A stretch of 37,683 bases of DNA. Source: an uncultured Bacteroidales bacterium (GTDB lineage Bacteria > Bacteroidota > Bacteroidia > Bacteroidales > F082). Location of the stretch: assembly GCA_937896505.1 (NCBI GenBank), contig CALBNP010000220.1, positions 1 to 37,683 on the forward strand, read 5' to 3'. Of the stretch, positions 7,962-16,036 are shown in pieces; within the stretch, counting starts at the first letter, position 1; each line of letters opens with the position of its first letter. A program made the position numbers and the translations under genes. A model generated the notes under the pieces. It searched no databases. It saw only the letters and a list, made by a program, of their open reading frames with translations, and was not told the origin of the DNA.

Positions 7962-8900
7962 TTATTTTACGATTCTAGTGCCACAAGTCGGGTCGCCCAA
8001 ACGGGTGGCTTCAGTGATAATGGCTTCGTGACCAGTAGCTTCAACGAAGAGGACAGCGGCACGTACTTTCGGAGCCATGCTGCCTTCAGTGAAATGACCT
8101 TCAGCCAGATATTGCTTGGCTTGAGCCACCGTAATGGTGTCGAGAGCCTGTTCGTTTTCCTTGCGGAAGTTGATATAAACCTTTGGCACATCGGTGAGGA
8201 TGTAGAATTCATCAGCACCAATGTTGATGGCCGTCATGGCCGATGCCAAGTCCTTGTCGATAACAGCCTCAACGCCACAGAGGCAGCCGTTCTTTTCAAC
8301 AACCGGGATGCCGCCACCGCCAACGGTAATGACGATATTTCCTTCGTCAGCCAAACGCTTCACGATGTCAACATTCTGAATGCGAATGGGTTTTGGCGAA
8401 GCCACCACCTTACGCCAGCCACGGCCTTTAGGGTCTTCTTTATAGACAGCACCCGTTTCGGCAGCAAATTTTTCAGCCTGTTCCTTAGTATAATAAGGGC
8501 CAACGGGTTTGGTTGGATTCACAAACATCGGGTCGTCCTTGTCAACCTCGACTTGAGTCACCAAGGTAACCACATTGCGGCGGAAGCCTTCCTTAGCAAA
8601 GACTTTGTCGAGACCCATTTCAATCATAAAGCCGATTAAGCCTTGGGTTTCGGCCACGCAGAAGTCGATAGGCATTCCAGGAACGCCAAACTCGTGGCTA
8701 CCGGCCTCGTGCTGCAACATCACGTTGCCCACTTGAGGGCCGTTGCCGTGACCAATCACCAAATTATAGTCATTCTTTAAAAAAGGGAGAAGTGACATAC
8801 ATGTTTCAGTCACATTCTGCATCTGTTCCTTGTAGGTTCCCTTTTGGCCGCCTCTCAACAAGGCATTTCCACCAAAAGCAATAACTGCAAGTTTCTTCAT
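7962..8900 (-). CDS. arcC: Carbamate kinase
   Basis: The 312-residue protein begins MKKLAVIAFGGNALL and has the amino-acid-kinase fold: FGGNALLRGGQKG near the N-terminus, GHGNGPQVGNV, and TVGGGGIPVV in the nucleotide-binding part. It ends GHEAIITEATRLGDPTCGTRIV. Carbamate kinase makes ATP and carbamate from carbamoyl phosphate and ADP in fermentative arginine, citrulline or agmatine breakdown. No ornithine carbamoyltransferase or deiminase is nearby, so the pathway is not visible here. It lies 21 bases downstream of the small lipoprotein gene and is probably co-transcribed with it. Confidence 0.93.
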   Translation of the reverse strand: MKKLAVIAFGGNALLRGGQKGTYKEQMQNVTETCMSLLPFLKNDYNLVIGHGNGPQVGNVMLQHEAGSHEFGVPGMPIDFCVAETQGLIGFMIEMGLDKVFAKEGFRRNVVTLVTQVEVDKDDPMFVNPTKPVGPYYTKEQAEKFAAETGAVYKEDPKGRGWRKVVASPKPIRIQNVDIVKRLADEGNIVITVGGGGIPVVEKNGCLCGVEAVIDKDLASAMTAINIGADEFYILTDVPKVYINFRKENEQALDTITVAQAKQYLAEGHFTEGSMAPKVRAAVLFVEATGHEAIITEATRLGDPTCGTRIVK

Positions 8901-8921
8901 ATCAACTAATTACAATATTTA

Positions 8922-9317
8922 TTATTTATTAAATTCACCAAGTCCAACAATTTCAGAAGGAGCGGCAGAGATTCTGACGTAAGTTGATTCGTAACCGCCA
9001 CTATCCTTAAATTGCAATGTGTCATTCGTCAGTTTGAGGATGGTCATTGTTTCGTCAAAAGCTTCGCCGCCAATGATAACGCCTTGCAATTCAAGGGTAT
9101 TTTCATCGCTCTGCGACCACTTTTCATATCTGATATAACCCGTGTTGAAGCAGTCCATCGTACCATCTTCATTGATAGTGAAGCCGATGGTATCGCTCAA
9201 AATCGAACTTCTGACTTCTTTCCAGTTGCCAACAACACTTGGCTTCTTGTTGCACGAAACGAGGCAAACGACAGCCAAGCAGCAAGTCAGCACCAATGCT
9301 AATTTTTTCATTTTCAT
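8922..9317 (-). CDS. Small lipocalin-like lipoprotein, function unknown
   Basis: The 131-residue product begins MKMKKLALVLTCCLAVVCLVSCNKK, a lipoprotein signal with the acylated Cys. The mature part reads VVGNWKEV...ITINEDGTMDCF...Y.KWS...NTLELQG, and this pattern resembles the small lipocalin-like proteins common in Bacteroidales. No specific function is known. The frame extends further upstream to 9491, but that part overlaps the ATPase gene and would bury the signal. A TAnnTTTG box at 9339-9346 also places transcription start just before 9317. Alternative ATG at 9311 (two residues shorter). Confidence 0.7.
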   Translation of the reverse strand: MKMKKLALVLTCCLAVVCLVSCNKKPSVVGNWKEVRSSILSDTIGFTINEDGTMDCFNTGYIRYEKWSQSDENTLELQGVIIGGEAFDETMTILKLTNDTLQFKDSGGYESTYVRISAAPSEIVGLGEFNK

Positions 9318-9338
9318 TCCTATTTTTGAATTAGGGTG

Positions 9339-9346
9339 CAAAGATA
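9339..9346 (-). promoter_or_regulatory. Bacteroidota -7 promoter box for the lipoprotein-arcC-dipeptidase unit
   Basis: Minus-strand bases TATCTTTG match TAnnTTTG, about 22 bases before the chosen lipoprotein start. It is the only clear promoter box ahead of the three minus-strand genes. Confidence 0.6.
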
Positions 9347-9403
9347 GGAAATTGCAGCTTACCAAAGCCAAAAGCGATGAAAAATATGAGGTTTTTGAAG
9401 CAT

Positions 9404-12157
9404 TTAGGCTTTCACGAAACGACGTTTCACCAGACGTTCCACTTCCCCAATCCAAAGGATGAGCGAAGTGAATCCAATGATACGCAGCCAATCGCCCATA
9501 GGCAGCGGCACCACATTGAACATCTCACCGCCAAAGTTGACAATCAGTATTTGACCAACAAAAATGATGAGCAGCGTCAGCAAAAAACCTCTACAATCGC
9601 CTAAACCCTTCAAAGCCGACTGCTGCGTCCGGAAGGCCTTGGCATTGAAGATGTTCCAGAATTGCATGAACACGAAAATGGTGAACAACAGCGACAATTC
9701 CTTAGCATCGATTCCCGCATTCACATGACTGAAATTAAAGAAGTTAAAGAGATAATCGTGGAGCGAGAAATGCGCTAGTGTCGGCACTTCGCAATGCTTG
9801 AAATACTGGATGAAGCCAAACAACACCGCAACAAAGAACAAGCCCATGCCAACAATGCGTGAAGCCATTTCCTTTGTGATGATATAGGCTTGCCTCGACC
9901 TCGGCTTGTCGTGCATCACGCTATAGTCGGGCGGCAGCGATGCCAAGGCAAGAGCCGCGAAGGTGTCCATAATCAAGTTGATCCAAAGCATCTGCGTGAC
10001 CGTTAGCGGCGAGGCCGTACCGAGCATGGCGCCAGCCAGAACAATCAGGCATGCCGCCACATTGATAGTCATTTGGAAGAGTATGAAACGCTGGATGTTG
10101 ACATAGAGCGAGCGTCCCCAAGCCACAGCGCGGGCAATGCTCTTGAACGAGTTGTCGAGAATCGTGATGTCGCTGGCTTCTTTGGCCACGCTTGTGCCAT
10201 CGCCCATCGAGAGTCCGATTTGCGCCTTGTTGAGCGCAGGCGCATCGTTTGTGCCATCGCCAGTGACAGCCACCACATCTCCCCTTTCCTGAAGCAACCG
10301 CACAAGACGTTCCTTATCAGAAGGACGTGCACGCGACATGATTTTCAGGTCAGCAACACGGTCGCGCAACTCTTCGTCAGTCAGCAAGTTGAACTCTTTT
10401 CCCGTAATCATTTTGCTTTCGTCGTCGTCAGCTTTCCAAAGACCGATTTGGCGTCCGATTTCCTTGGCCGTGCCAGGGGTGTCGCCCGTCACAATCTTGA
10501 TGCCTATACCCGCATTGAGGCAATCCTGAATCGAGTCGGCAACATCGTCGCGCACAGGGTCGATGATGCCCGTAATGCCCAAGAAACACAAATCATCGCA
10601 AGCCAGCTTGCCATCCATAAAAATCCTCTCCATCTCTTCTTCGCTGATGAACTTAAATGCGAAGCCCAAGGTACGCATCGCTTTCCCTTGATAGTCAAGT
10701 AATTGTTGTTCGATGACAGTTTTCTTCTCTGCAATCGGTTCTTGTCCATGGGGCATGAGGATGGTCTCACTACGTTTCAACAGAATCTCGGGAGCACCTT
10801 TAACATATAGCACATACTCGTTTTCCTTCTCGGTGCATACCACGGAGGCCATATATTTATACTTCGTGGTGAATGGCAACTGCTTGACGACCTTGGCATC
10901 GTCACGAAGTTTCACGAAATCAACATTTTGGTCGAAAAGCCAAAGCAACAAGGCACCTTCAGTCGGATTGCCCACCACCTTCACCTTCGCTTGGTCGCCA
11001 TAGTCAAGATAAGCCGTGGAATTGAGGGCGATACTCTCCTCGACGAGATGCGAGGCTGCGGTTTCTTCAAGTCGGTCGCTCGGCAAAGCGAAAAACTGAA
11101 ATTCTCCAACACTCATCTGGTTTTTGGTCAGTGTTCCCGTCTTATCGGTGCAAATCACCGTTGCAGCTCCCATGGTCTCGCAAGCATGCATCTTTCTGAC
11201 AAGGTTGTTGTTATCCAACATCCTTTTCATGCTCAACGCCAAGCTCAATGTGACGCTCATCGGCAAGCCTTCGGGCACAGCCACCACAATCAAGGTGACG
11301 GCGAGCATCAGCGTATTCAAGGCATATTGGGCAAAACCAATCCAGTCAAAAGGCTGGCCGTCGCCAAAGCCGAAATACATCACCATGCGGAAAACGACGA
11401 TGAGGCCTGCAATCACATAACTGGCAATGGTGATGACATCACCGAGTTTGTCAAGTTGCTCATTGAGTGGTGTTTTCACATTATTGTCGATTTGGGCACC
11501 ATGATAGACCTTGCCCCATTCGGTGGCATCGCCCACCTTCTCGACCACGAAGATACCATGTCCTTCGATGACCGAGCTTCCACGGCAGACATAATTCGAC
11601 GGATAAGTCGCATCTGTCTTGAACTCCTCGGGAATCACCGACTTACGGATTGAAGGTTCACCCGTGAGGTCCGATTCGTTGACCCGCAACGCAAGTGCTT
11701 CCATCAGCGTGCCGTCGGCAGGAATCTCATCGCCAGTCTCAATCACGACCGTATCGCCCACCACAACATCTTTCCTTTCGATACGATGGACCAGTCCATC
11801 GCGGAACACCGTAACCATTTGTTCATCACTCGTCTGGTTCAGGATATCGAATTTCTTATTGGCACTCAACTCGAAGACGAAGCCCACGCAAGTGGCCAAC
11901 ATCACCGCGATGAAGATGCCCAAAGGCTCAAGAAGCACACGGATACCATCGAGACCCGAAAAGAGTTGATACAACGAAACTGCCATCGATAGCAGCCACG
12001 CAATCAACAAGATGCGGATGATTGGGTCTTGAAACTTTTCAAGAAACTGTTTCCATAGCGGTTCCTTTTCAGGAGGAGTGAGTATATTGTTTCCAAACTT
12101 GGAGCGGCTATCTTGAACTTCTTCTTGCGAAAGGCCAAATTTGTAGTCTTTTTCCAT
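9404..12157 (-). CDS. PMCA-type calcium-translocating P-type ATPase
   Basis: The 917-residue membrane pump has cation ATPase N-terminus, actuator motif TGEP (165-168; usually TGES), the transport-site helix VAVPEGLPMSVTLSLALSMKRM (PEGL 295-298), phosphorylation motif CTDKTGTLT (Asp338), hinge GDGTNDAPALNKA, and C-terminal membrane helices including MLWINLIMDTFAALALA. The PEGLP plus NLIMD pattern is that of P2B/P2A calcium pumps. It probably exports Ca2+ from the cytoplasm. A longer in-frame start at 12247 lacks family sequence; the ATG at 12157 (MEKDYKFGLS) is preferred, with a -7 box at 12200-12207. Confidence 0.92.
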   Translation of the reverse strand: MEKDYKFGLSQEEVQDSRSKFGNNILTPPEKEPLWKQFLEKFQDPIIRILLIAWLLSMAVSLYQLFSGLDGIRVLLEPLGIFIAVMLATCVGFVFELSANKKFDILNQTSDEQMVTVFRDGLVHRIERKDVVVGDTVVIETGDEIPADGTLMEALALRVNESDLTGEPSIRKSVIPEEFKTDATYPSNYVCRGSSVIEGHGIFVVEKVGDATEWGKVYHGAQIDNNVKTPLNEQLDKLGDVITIASYVIAGLIVVFRMVMYFGFGDGQPFDWIGFAQYALNTLMLAVTLIVVAVPEGLPMSVTLSLALSMKRMLDNNNLVRKMHACETMGAATVICTDKTGTLTKNQMSVGEFQFFALPSDRLEETAASHLVEESIALNSTAYLDYGDQAKVKVVGNPTEGALLLWLFDQNVDFVKLRDDAKVVKQLPFTTKYKYMASVVCTEKENEYVLYVKGAPEILLKRSETILMPHGQEPIAEKKTVIEQQLLDYQGKAMRTLGFAFKFISEEEMERIFMDGKLACDDLCFLGITGIIDPVRDDVADSIQDCLNAGIGIKIVTGDTPGTAKEIGRQIGLWKADDDESKMITGKEFNLLTDEELRDRVADLKIMSRARPSDKERLVRLLQERGDVVAVTGDGTNDAPALNKAQIGLSMGDGTSVAKEASDITILDNSFKSIARAVAWGRSLYVNIQRFILFQMTINVAACLIVLAGAMLGTASPLTVTQMLWINLIMDTFAALALASLPPDYSVMHDKPRSRQAYIITKEMASRIVGMGLFFVAVLFGFIQYFKHCEVPTLAHFSLHDYLFNFFNFSHVNAGIDAKELSLLFTIFVFMQFWNIFNAKAFRTQQSALKGLGDCRGFLLTLLIIFVGQILIVNFGGEMFNVVPLPMGDWLRIIGFTSLILWIGEVERLVKRRFVKA

Positions 12158-12199
12158 ATTTACAATAAAAAAACTATTTTTGCATTCACGAAAAACGCG

Positions 12200-12207
12200 C
12201 AAAAATA
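12200..12207 (-). promoter_or_regulatory. Bacteroidota -7 promoter box for the calcium ATPase
   Basis: Minus-strand TATTTTTG matches TAnnTTTG, about 43 bases ahead of the ATPase start codon. A 10-bp palindrome GGTTGCAACC (12240-12249) lies between it and the divergent TerB-like gene. Confidence 0.5.
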
Positions 12208-12264
12208 CGCTCTTTTTGGCAAAACAACGGAGGTTGCAAGGTTGCAACCCAAAATTGAACGAAG

Positions 12265-13638
12265 ATGAAATTCAAGGAAAACCACAAAAATGCGTTGGCG
12301 AAGGTCCTTTCCGACCTCGTGCAAAGCGACGGCATCGTCAACCAAGGCGAAATCGATTGCCTGAACCACGTCTATAAAGTGCTACGCATCACATCAGCCA
12401 ACCGACAGAAAGCCACCACATTAACCCTTTCGCAAGCCACACATATACTCAGTTCGCTTGGTAACACCGAGAAGATTGCCGTGCTGAAAATCGTCCAAAA
12501 CCTTTCGGCTTCCGACGACACCATCGATCACAACGAATCGCTGCTCATCACCGCCTTGTTCCTCGCCATCGGCATCGTCTTGCCCGAAGCCGAAGGCATC
12601 AAGGCTAGCCTGGTCACCCTTCCAAGCCTCAATTTCGACACCCGTAACGCAGTCTTGTATGTCGAATCGAAATTTGACAAGAACGTCAACCAACAAATTG
12701 AAAAACAATACGATAGTATCAGTCAAATGCTTCATTCCTCAGAAAGGGAGTTTTTCTATCTGCCCAAGGTAATGCGCGACATTCAAGCCAAGAAGTCCAT
12801 CTTCCGCAACACGCTAAGCTACATCGAGCCTACCCTTTCCGAAGAACAATTAGACATCATCGACCGCGACCTCTGCCAATTGGACAGCGTTGCGCTCTCA
12901 AAAGAGATATTCCTCAACTATCTAAACATCAATGGTTTTAACCTCGACAGGCCATCTTTCTTCTTCAAAATCAGAAGTGCTAGGCCTTCCTCACATCAAG
13001 AATTTCTCATCCTTGAAATAAAAGACGAGCCGTTGGCTACCTTACAACGGTTTTACGCATTGGAATCGAACATTGCGAATCTCAAGACCGACAACCTGAG
13101 CGAAAAAGAGTTGCGATTCCTGAAGAAATTCGAACTACAGAATCTGAAAAGCACGAAAGACGAGTTGCAATACACAGGTTTCCACAAAACCATCATCGAC
13201 ACCCTATTGAAATACAACGGCAGCCACGGCATCAGCCGTCTGTTCGTCACCACGAAAGGCGACCTCTACCTCACCGACCGCAACAACACCGAGGTGAAGA
13301 TGCCCGCCCTTTGCAAAGCCCTTTACATCCTTTTCCTGCTCCACGAAGACGGCATTTCGCTCAACTACCTAGACGATTACAAGACAGAGCTTTACAGGAT
13401 TTATAGACAAATTTCGACCTATAGCGACGACGAGTTGCTGCACCAAGCCGTTAACAACCTTACCGACTTCATCGGGACCACGATGAACGCCAACCTCTCG
13501 CGCATCAAGAGAGCCTTCAAGAGCATCTTGGGCGACGAAGCCACACTCTATCTCATCCAAGGCGACAAGGGCGAAAAAAAGACCATCAATCTCGCCAGGA
13601 AATTGGTGGTCTTTGAAGATCGGAGTCTGTTTGAATAA
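12265..13638 (+). CDS. TerB-like N-terminal domain protein, function unknown
   Basis: The 457-residue soluble protein has an N-terminal helical domain (about 1-110) with the TerB-like pattern VLSDLVQSDGIVNQGEIDCLNHVY and a second acidic turn SASDDTIDHNESLLITALFL. The middle (about 120-330) is unrecognised. A C-terminal region contains MPALCKALYILFLLHEDGISLNYLDDYKTELYRIYRQIS and LSRIKRAFKSILG. There is no signal peptide or membrane segment. TerB-type domains occur in tellurite-resistance and stress proteins and in hypothetical proteins; nothing here fixes a role. It diverges from the calcium ATPase with 107 bases between the starts and is followed by a bidirectional terminator. Confidence 0.6.
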   Translation: MKFKENHKNALAKVLSDLVQSDGIVNQGEIDCLNHVYKVLRITSANRQKATTLTLSQATHILSSLGNTEKIAVLKIVQNLSASDDTIDHNESLLITALFLAIGIVLPEAEGIKASLVTLPSLNFDTRNAVLYVESKFDKNVNQQIEKQYDSISQMLHSSEREFFYLPKVMRDIQAKKSIFRNTLSYIEPTLSEEQLDIIDRDLCQLDSVALSKEIFLNYLNINGFNLDRPSFFFKIRSARPSSHQEFLILEIKDEPLATLQRFYALESNIANLKTDNLSEKELRFLKKFELQNLKSTKDELQYTGFHKTIIDTLLKYNGSHGISRLFVTTKGDLYLTDRNNTEVKMPALCKALYILFLLHEDGISLNYLDDYKTELYRIYRQISTYSDDELLHQAVNNLTDFIGTTMNANLSRIKRAFKSILGDEATLYLIQGDKGEKKTINLARKLVVFEDRSLFE

Positions 13639-13643
13639 TTTCC

Positions 13644-13714
13644 TCCACGTATCACGCGGATTTTAGCGTATCTTTTTCTCTTAAGAATAATAAAGGATAC
13701 TAGCGATACGTGGA
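13644..13714. terminator. Bidirectional terminator between convergent genes
   Basis: Arms TCCACGTATC (13644-13653) and GATACGTGGA (13705-13714) are perfect complements, and inner GTATCTTTT/AAAGGATAC segments can extend the stem. It sits between the TerB-like gene stop and the pepE stop, with A/T-rich flanks in both directions. Confidence 0.6.
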
Positions 13715-13721
13715 ACCAAAA

Positions 13722-14495
13722 TCATGCTAACTTATTGTTTAACAAGAAAGTGACATCGCTATTCGGGTCGATTTCGACAGGTTCCTTGCCATAGCGCATG
13801 ACAATCATCTTCTTGCCGCCCTTCAGCAGCATCTTTTCATCAACCACCCAAAGTGCCGTGGCTTCACGCAAGCCAACCACCGTCATATCCTGGTTAACAG
13901 CCAGATATTCGTCGATACGAACTTGACGAGTTTCGCCACCATGCTTAATCAACTTGTCGATTTCCGGATTCGGGTCGAGGTAGTGAGGATTGATTTGGAA
14001 AGGTATCAGATTCAGGCACTTGAACGAAGCAGGCTGAACGACAGGCATGTCGTTGGTCGTGCAAAGTGTCGGACAAGCCACATTCGAGCCGGCGCTCCAT
14101 CCCATATAAGGCACGCCCGCCAAAGCACGCTCACGGATGGCATCCATCAGGCCGTACTTGTGCATTTCGGCCACCAGATGGAAAGTGTTGCCACCGCCGA
14201 CGACGATGCAATCGGCTTCCTTCACCGCCTTCACCTTATCGTCGAAATGATGAACCGAAGTGAAATTGGTGAGGCCGAACTTCTCGGCAAACACACCTTT
14301 CACCTTGGCTTCGTAGGCATCGTAACTTTCGGGATAAGCCTTGCCACCGATGTTGATTCCAGCAAACGGCACAAAGATGATACGGCTGTCCTTATTGATA
14401 TTGTTTTGCAGGCAGAAAAACTCGATTTGATTGGCAGCCCACGCCAAATAATTCTCACCAAAATTGGTTGAATTGCTTATCAATAATAATCTCAT
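13722..14495 (-). CDS. pepE: Peptidase E (dipeptidase E, S51 family)
   Basis: The 257-residue protein starts MRLLLISNSTNFGENYL and has the S51 layout: VPFAGI, the VVGGGNTFHL turn, and the nucleophile elbow GWSAGSN with the catalytic Ser, followed by LNLIPFQINPHYLDP holding the His. Members cleave Asp-X dipeptides in the cytoplasm. It is slightly longer than the Escherichia coli type. The in-frame ATG at 14546 precedes a TAnnTTTG box at 14519-14526, so it would lie outside the transcript; 14495 is used instead. Confidence 0.9.
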   Translation of the reverse strand: MRLLLISNSTNFGENYLAWAANQIEFFCLQNNINKDSRIIFVPFAGINIGGKAYPESYDAYEAKVKGVFAEKFGLTNFTSVHHFDDKVKAVKEADCIVVGGGNTFHLVAEMHKYGLMDAIRERALAGVPYMGWSAGSNVACPTLCTTNDMPVVQPASFKCLNLIPFQINPHYLDPNPEIDKLIKHGGETRQVRIDEYLAVNQDMTVVGLREATALWVVDEKMLLKGGKKMIVMRYGKEPVEIDPNSDVTFLLNNKLA

Positions 14496-14518
14496 GATGT
14501 TATGATTTAGAATTTTTG

Positions 14519-14526
14519 CAAAGGTA
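14519..14526 (-). promoter_or_regulatory. Bacteroidota -7 promoter box for pepE
   Basis: Minus-strand TACCTTTG matches TAnnTTTG, about 24 bases before the chosen pepE start. It decides between two possible start codons. Confidence 0.6.
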
Positions 14527-14647
14527 AGAAAAGATTTCATACCCAATCAACAGGCGCAACATAAATTATAACACACTAAAAAACATCACATTAAGAACAA
14601 AAGCAAAAAAAAGCAACATTTTTTGCTTGCACAAATAAAAAAAGATG

Positions 14648-14655
14648 TAATTTTG
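14648..14655 (+). promoter_or_regulatory. Bacteroidota -7 promoter box for tRNA-Arg
   Basis: TAATTTTG matches TAnnTTTG and lies 17 bases ahead of the tRNA 5' end. A TTG 18 bases upstream of the box (within GCTTGCAC) may serve as the -33 element. Confidence 0.55.
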
Positions 14656-14672
14656 CAGCGTCAAACGACAAC

Positions 14673-14746
14673 GGACTAGTAGCTCAATTGGATAGAGTCC
14701 CTGACTACGGATCAGGCGGTTGTGGGTTCGACTCCCGCCTAGTTCA
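14673..14746 (+). tRNA. tRNA-Arg (anticodon ACG)
   Basis: This 74-base gene folds as a cloverleaf. The acceptor arm GGACTAG pairs with CTAGTTC (one G-U). The anticodon stem CCTGA/TCAGG encloses loop CTACGGA with anticodon ACG, and the T arm is GTGGG-TTCGACT-CCCGC. The discriminator is A and no CCA is encoded. ACG is expected to be edited to ICG and read CGU/CGC/CGA. The -7 box and a terminator at 14748 make it a single-gene unit. Confidence 0.93.
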
Positions 14747-14747
14747 C

Positions 14748-14775
14748 AAAGGTTCTGCAAAAGAACCTTTTTTTT
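14748..14775 (+). terminator. Terminator after tRNA-Arg
   Basis: Arms AAAGGTTCT (14748-14756) and AGAACCTTT (14762-14770) form a stem followed directly by a T-run to 14775. The tRNA-Glu gene begins at the next base. Confidence 0.75.
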
Positions 14776-14848
14776 GGCCCATTCGACTAGGGGTCCAGGT
14801 CACCTGCCTCTCACGCAGGTAACAGCGGTTCGAATCCGCTATGGGCTA
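14776..14848 (+). tRNA. tRNA-Glu (anticodon CTC)
   Basis: This 73-base gene has acceptor GGCCCAT pairing with ATGGGCT (terminal G-U). The anticodon stem CCTGC/GCAGG encloses loop CTCTCAC with anticodon CTC for GAG codons. The T arm is AGCGG-TTCGAAT-CCGCT. No CCA is encoded. It starts right after the T-run of the previous terminator, so it may depend on read-through or on a promoter I cannot see. Everything downstream has accessory character, so its 3' end is a candidate integration site. Confidence 0.9.
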
Positions 14849-14851
14849 CCC

Positions 14852-14897
14852 AATCAAGCCTCAACTCATTGAAAATCAGAGTTGAGGCTTTTTGATT
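14852..14897. terminator. Hairpin terminator after tRNA-Glu
   Basis: Arms AATCAAGCCTCAACTC (14852-14867) and GAGTTGAGGCTT...GATT (14879-14897) form a long stem with an embedded T-run. It ends transcription of tRNA-Glu. Confidence 0.7.
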
Positions 14898-14940
14898 GCC
14901 CGAAAACTGCCCGAACATCGTATTTGCCCGAAACGAAAAA

Positions 14941-14970
14941 AACCGCCTGCCAATCATTTGACAGGCGGTT
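14941..14970. terminator. Hairpin between tRNA-Glu and the MobC-like gene
   Basis: Arms AACCGCCTG (14941-14949) and CAGGCGGTT (14962-14970) flank a 12-base loop. An A-run upstream gives a T-run on the minus strand, so it may terminate transcription coming from the MobC-like gene. Nothing else is recognised between 14849 and 15076. Confidence 0.5.
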
Positions 14971-15076
14971 ACACACATTTCACCGTTATGGAACGGTGCA
15001 GCAAAAGTACAGCTTTTTTCCATACACATCATAGAACGAATTCATGTTCATCCCTCACCTGCCACTATTAGCAAGA

Positions 15077-15439
15077 CTAATATCTGGCTCTCCCTATTCT
15101 GCGCATGGCATCCTCGAGTTTTATCTCTATTTTTGTAAGTTCTCCAATCCTTTGATCCATCTCCCGAACTATAGTTTCGGACAACTTACCACTTTTGATA
15201 CAGATATTGGCATAGTGAGCCAATTGATTGATATTATTACCTGTCTTATGCATCTCATAAATCTGTTTCCTATACTCTTTCAGAAATTCCACCGCATTGA
15301 TGGTTGCTTTCTCGCCACCAAACAGTTTCGCGCGAATGTATCCAGATACTGATTTACCAGAAGCTGCGGCCATCTGTAAAAGTTTGTCGTATTCTTTTTG
15401 TGTGAGCCGAATTTCCTTTCTCTTAACTTTGTTATCCAT
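15077..15439 (-). CDS. MobC-like mobilisation (relaxosome) protein
   Basis: The 120-residue basic protein starts MDNKVKRKEIRLTQKEYDKLLQMAAASGKSVSGYIRAKLFGG and continues INAVEFLKEYRKQIYEMHKTGNNINQLAHYAN. This is the ribbon-helix-helix-like front and NxNQLA signature of MobC-type relaxosome accessory proteins, which bind oriT and help the relaxase nick DNA. Length is typical. No relaxase (MobA) gene follows it; the next feature downstream is the tRNA. It therefore looks like the stranded remnant of a mobilisable element at the island's edge. Upstream lies a non-coding region with a palindrome and iterons. Confidence 0.75.
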   Translation of the reverse strand: MDNKVKRKEIRLTQKEYDKLLQMAAASGKSVSGYIRAKLFGGEKATINAVEFLKEYRKQIYEMHKTGNNINQLAHYANICIKSGKLSETIVREMDQRIGELTKIEIKLEDAMRRIGRARY

Positions 15440-15516
15440 TTATTGTGATGTTTATAAAATCCAAGTTGCGATGAATTTTAACCCCTAAAGCCATTCAAGG
15501 GTTTTAGGCAAATTTC

Positions 15517-15536
15517 GTTTTTGTACGTACAAAAAC
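15517..15536. promoter_or_regulatory. Perfect 20-bp palindrome upstream of the MobC-like gene
   Basis: GTTTTTGTACGTACAAAAAC is perfectly self-complementary. It lies 78 bases upstream of the MobC-like start, where an oriT or autoregulatory operator would be expected. The TTGTAC half recurs in the array further upstream. Function is inferred from position only. Confidence 0.45.
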
Positions 15537-15800
15537 ACATCTTGCAATCAAAACCCCGCGCCAAAAATTCATCTCTATTTTGAAGAATAATATTCATTAG
15601 TTTATTGTTTGTAGATATAAGTGATGAACAAACTTTAGGGAAAGACATCTACCAAGTTTCAGCAGCTTCGTGAATGAAAAACTACTGACTAATGAGGTTG
15701 GGTAGAGTCAATCGTCGGTTAGTGTTATCGGCCACAAAAATACTAACAATATTCCAAACAGAGAATCCCAATCTCCCTTGAGTTGCCACTCGTTTTCAAT

Positions 15801-15890
15801 GTACAATTGTACATTTCTACTTTTGTAAATTACTATATTTCTACTTTTCTACTTTTGTACATTTCTACTTTTGTATATTTCTACTTTTCC
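15801..15890. repeat. Iteron-like array of TTTCTACTTTTGTA in a 599-base gene-free stretch
   Basis: After a 12-bp palindrome GTACAATTGTAC (15801-15812), five copies of TTTCTACTTTT begin at 15814, 15838, 15846, 15862 and 15878. Every spacing is a multiple of 8, mostly 16. Three copies continue as GTA and two end CT or CC. Each GTA copy also contains TACTTTTG, the -7 promoter consensus. The whole gene-free stretch runs from 15440 to 16036 and otherwise holds only the palindrome at 15517. It could be an oriT/oriV-type iteron region or a multi-site protein-binding region. Confidence 0.6.
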
Positions 15891-16036
15891 ATATTTACCC
15901 CATGATGGAATTTGAGATTAGTGAAGCGACCGATCTGTATAGAGTTAGCAATTAAAAGTTGCCACCTGCCTTCGCTCCTTACTTATTCTTAGAGGAGGAA
16001 TGCTACCGTAGTGGCGAATGGCAGAGTGGAGAGGCG

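Noticed and set aside
14811..15032. A 73-residue minus-strand frame over tRNA-Glu (ending SGFEPLLPA)
   Set aside because: It reads through the complement of the tRNA and terminators; such frames are known artefacts of tRNA regions.
15801..15890. CRISPR array
   Set aside because: The repeats are too short and too close (8-16 base period) and have no unique spacers; no cas genes are present.
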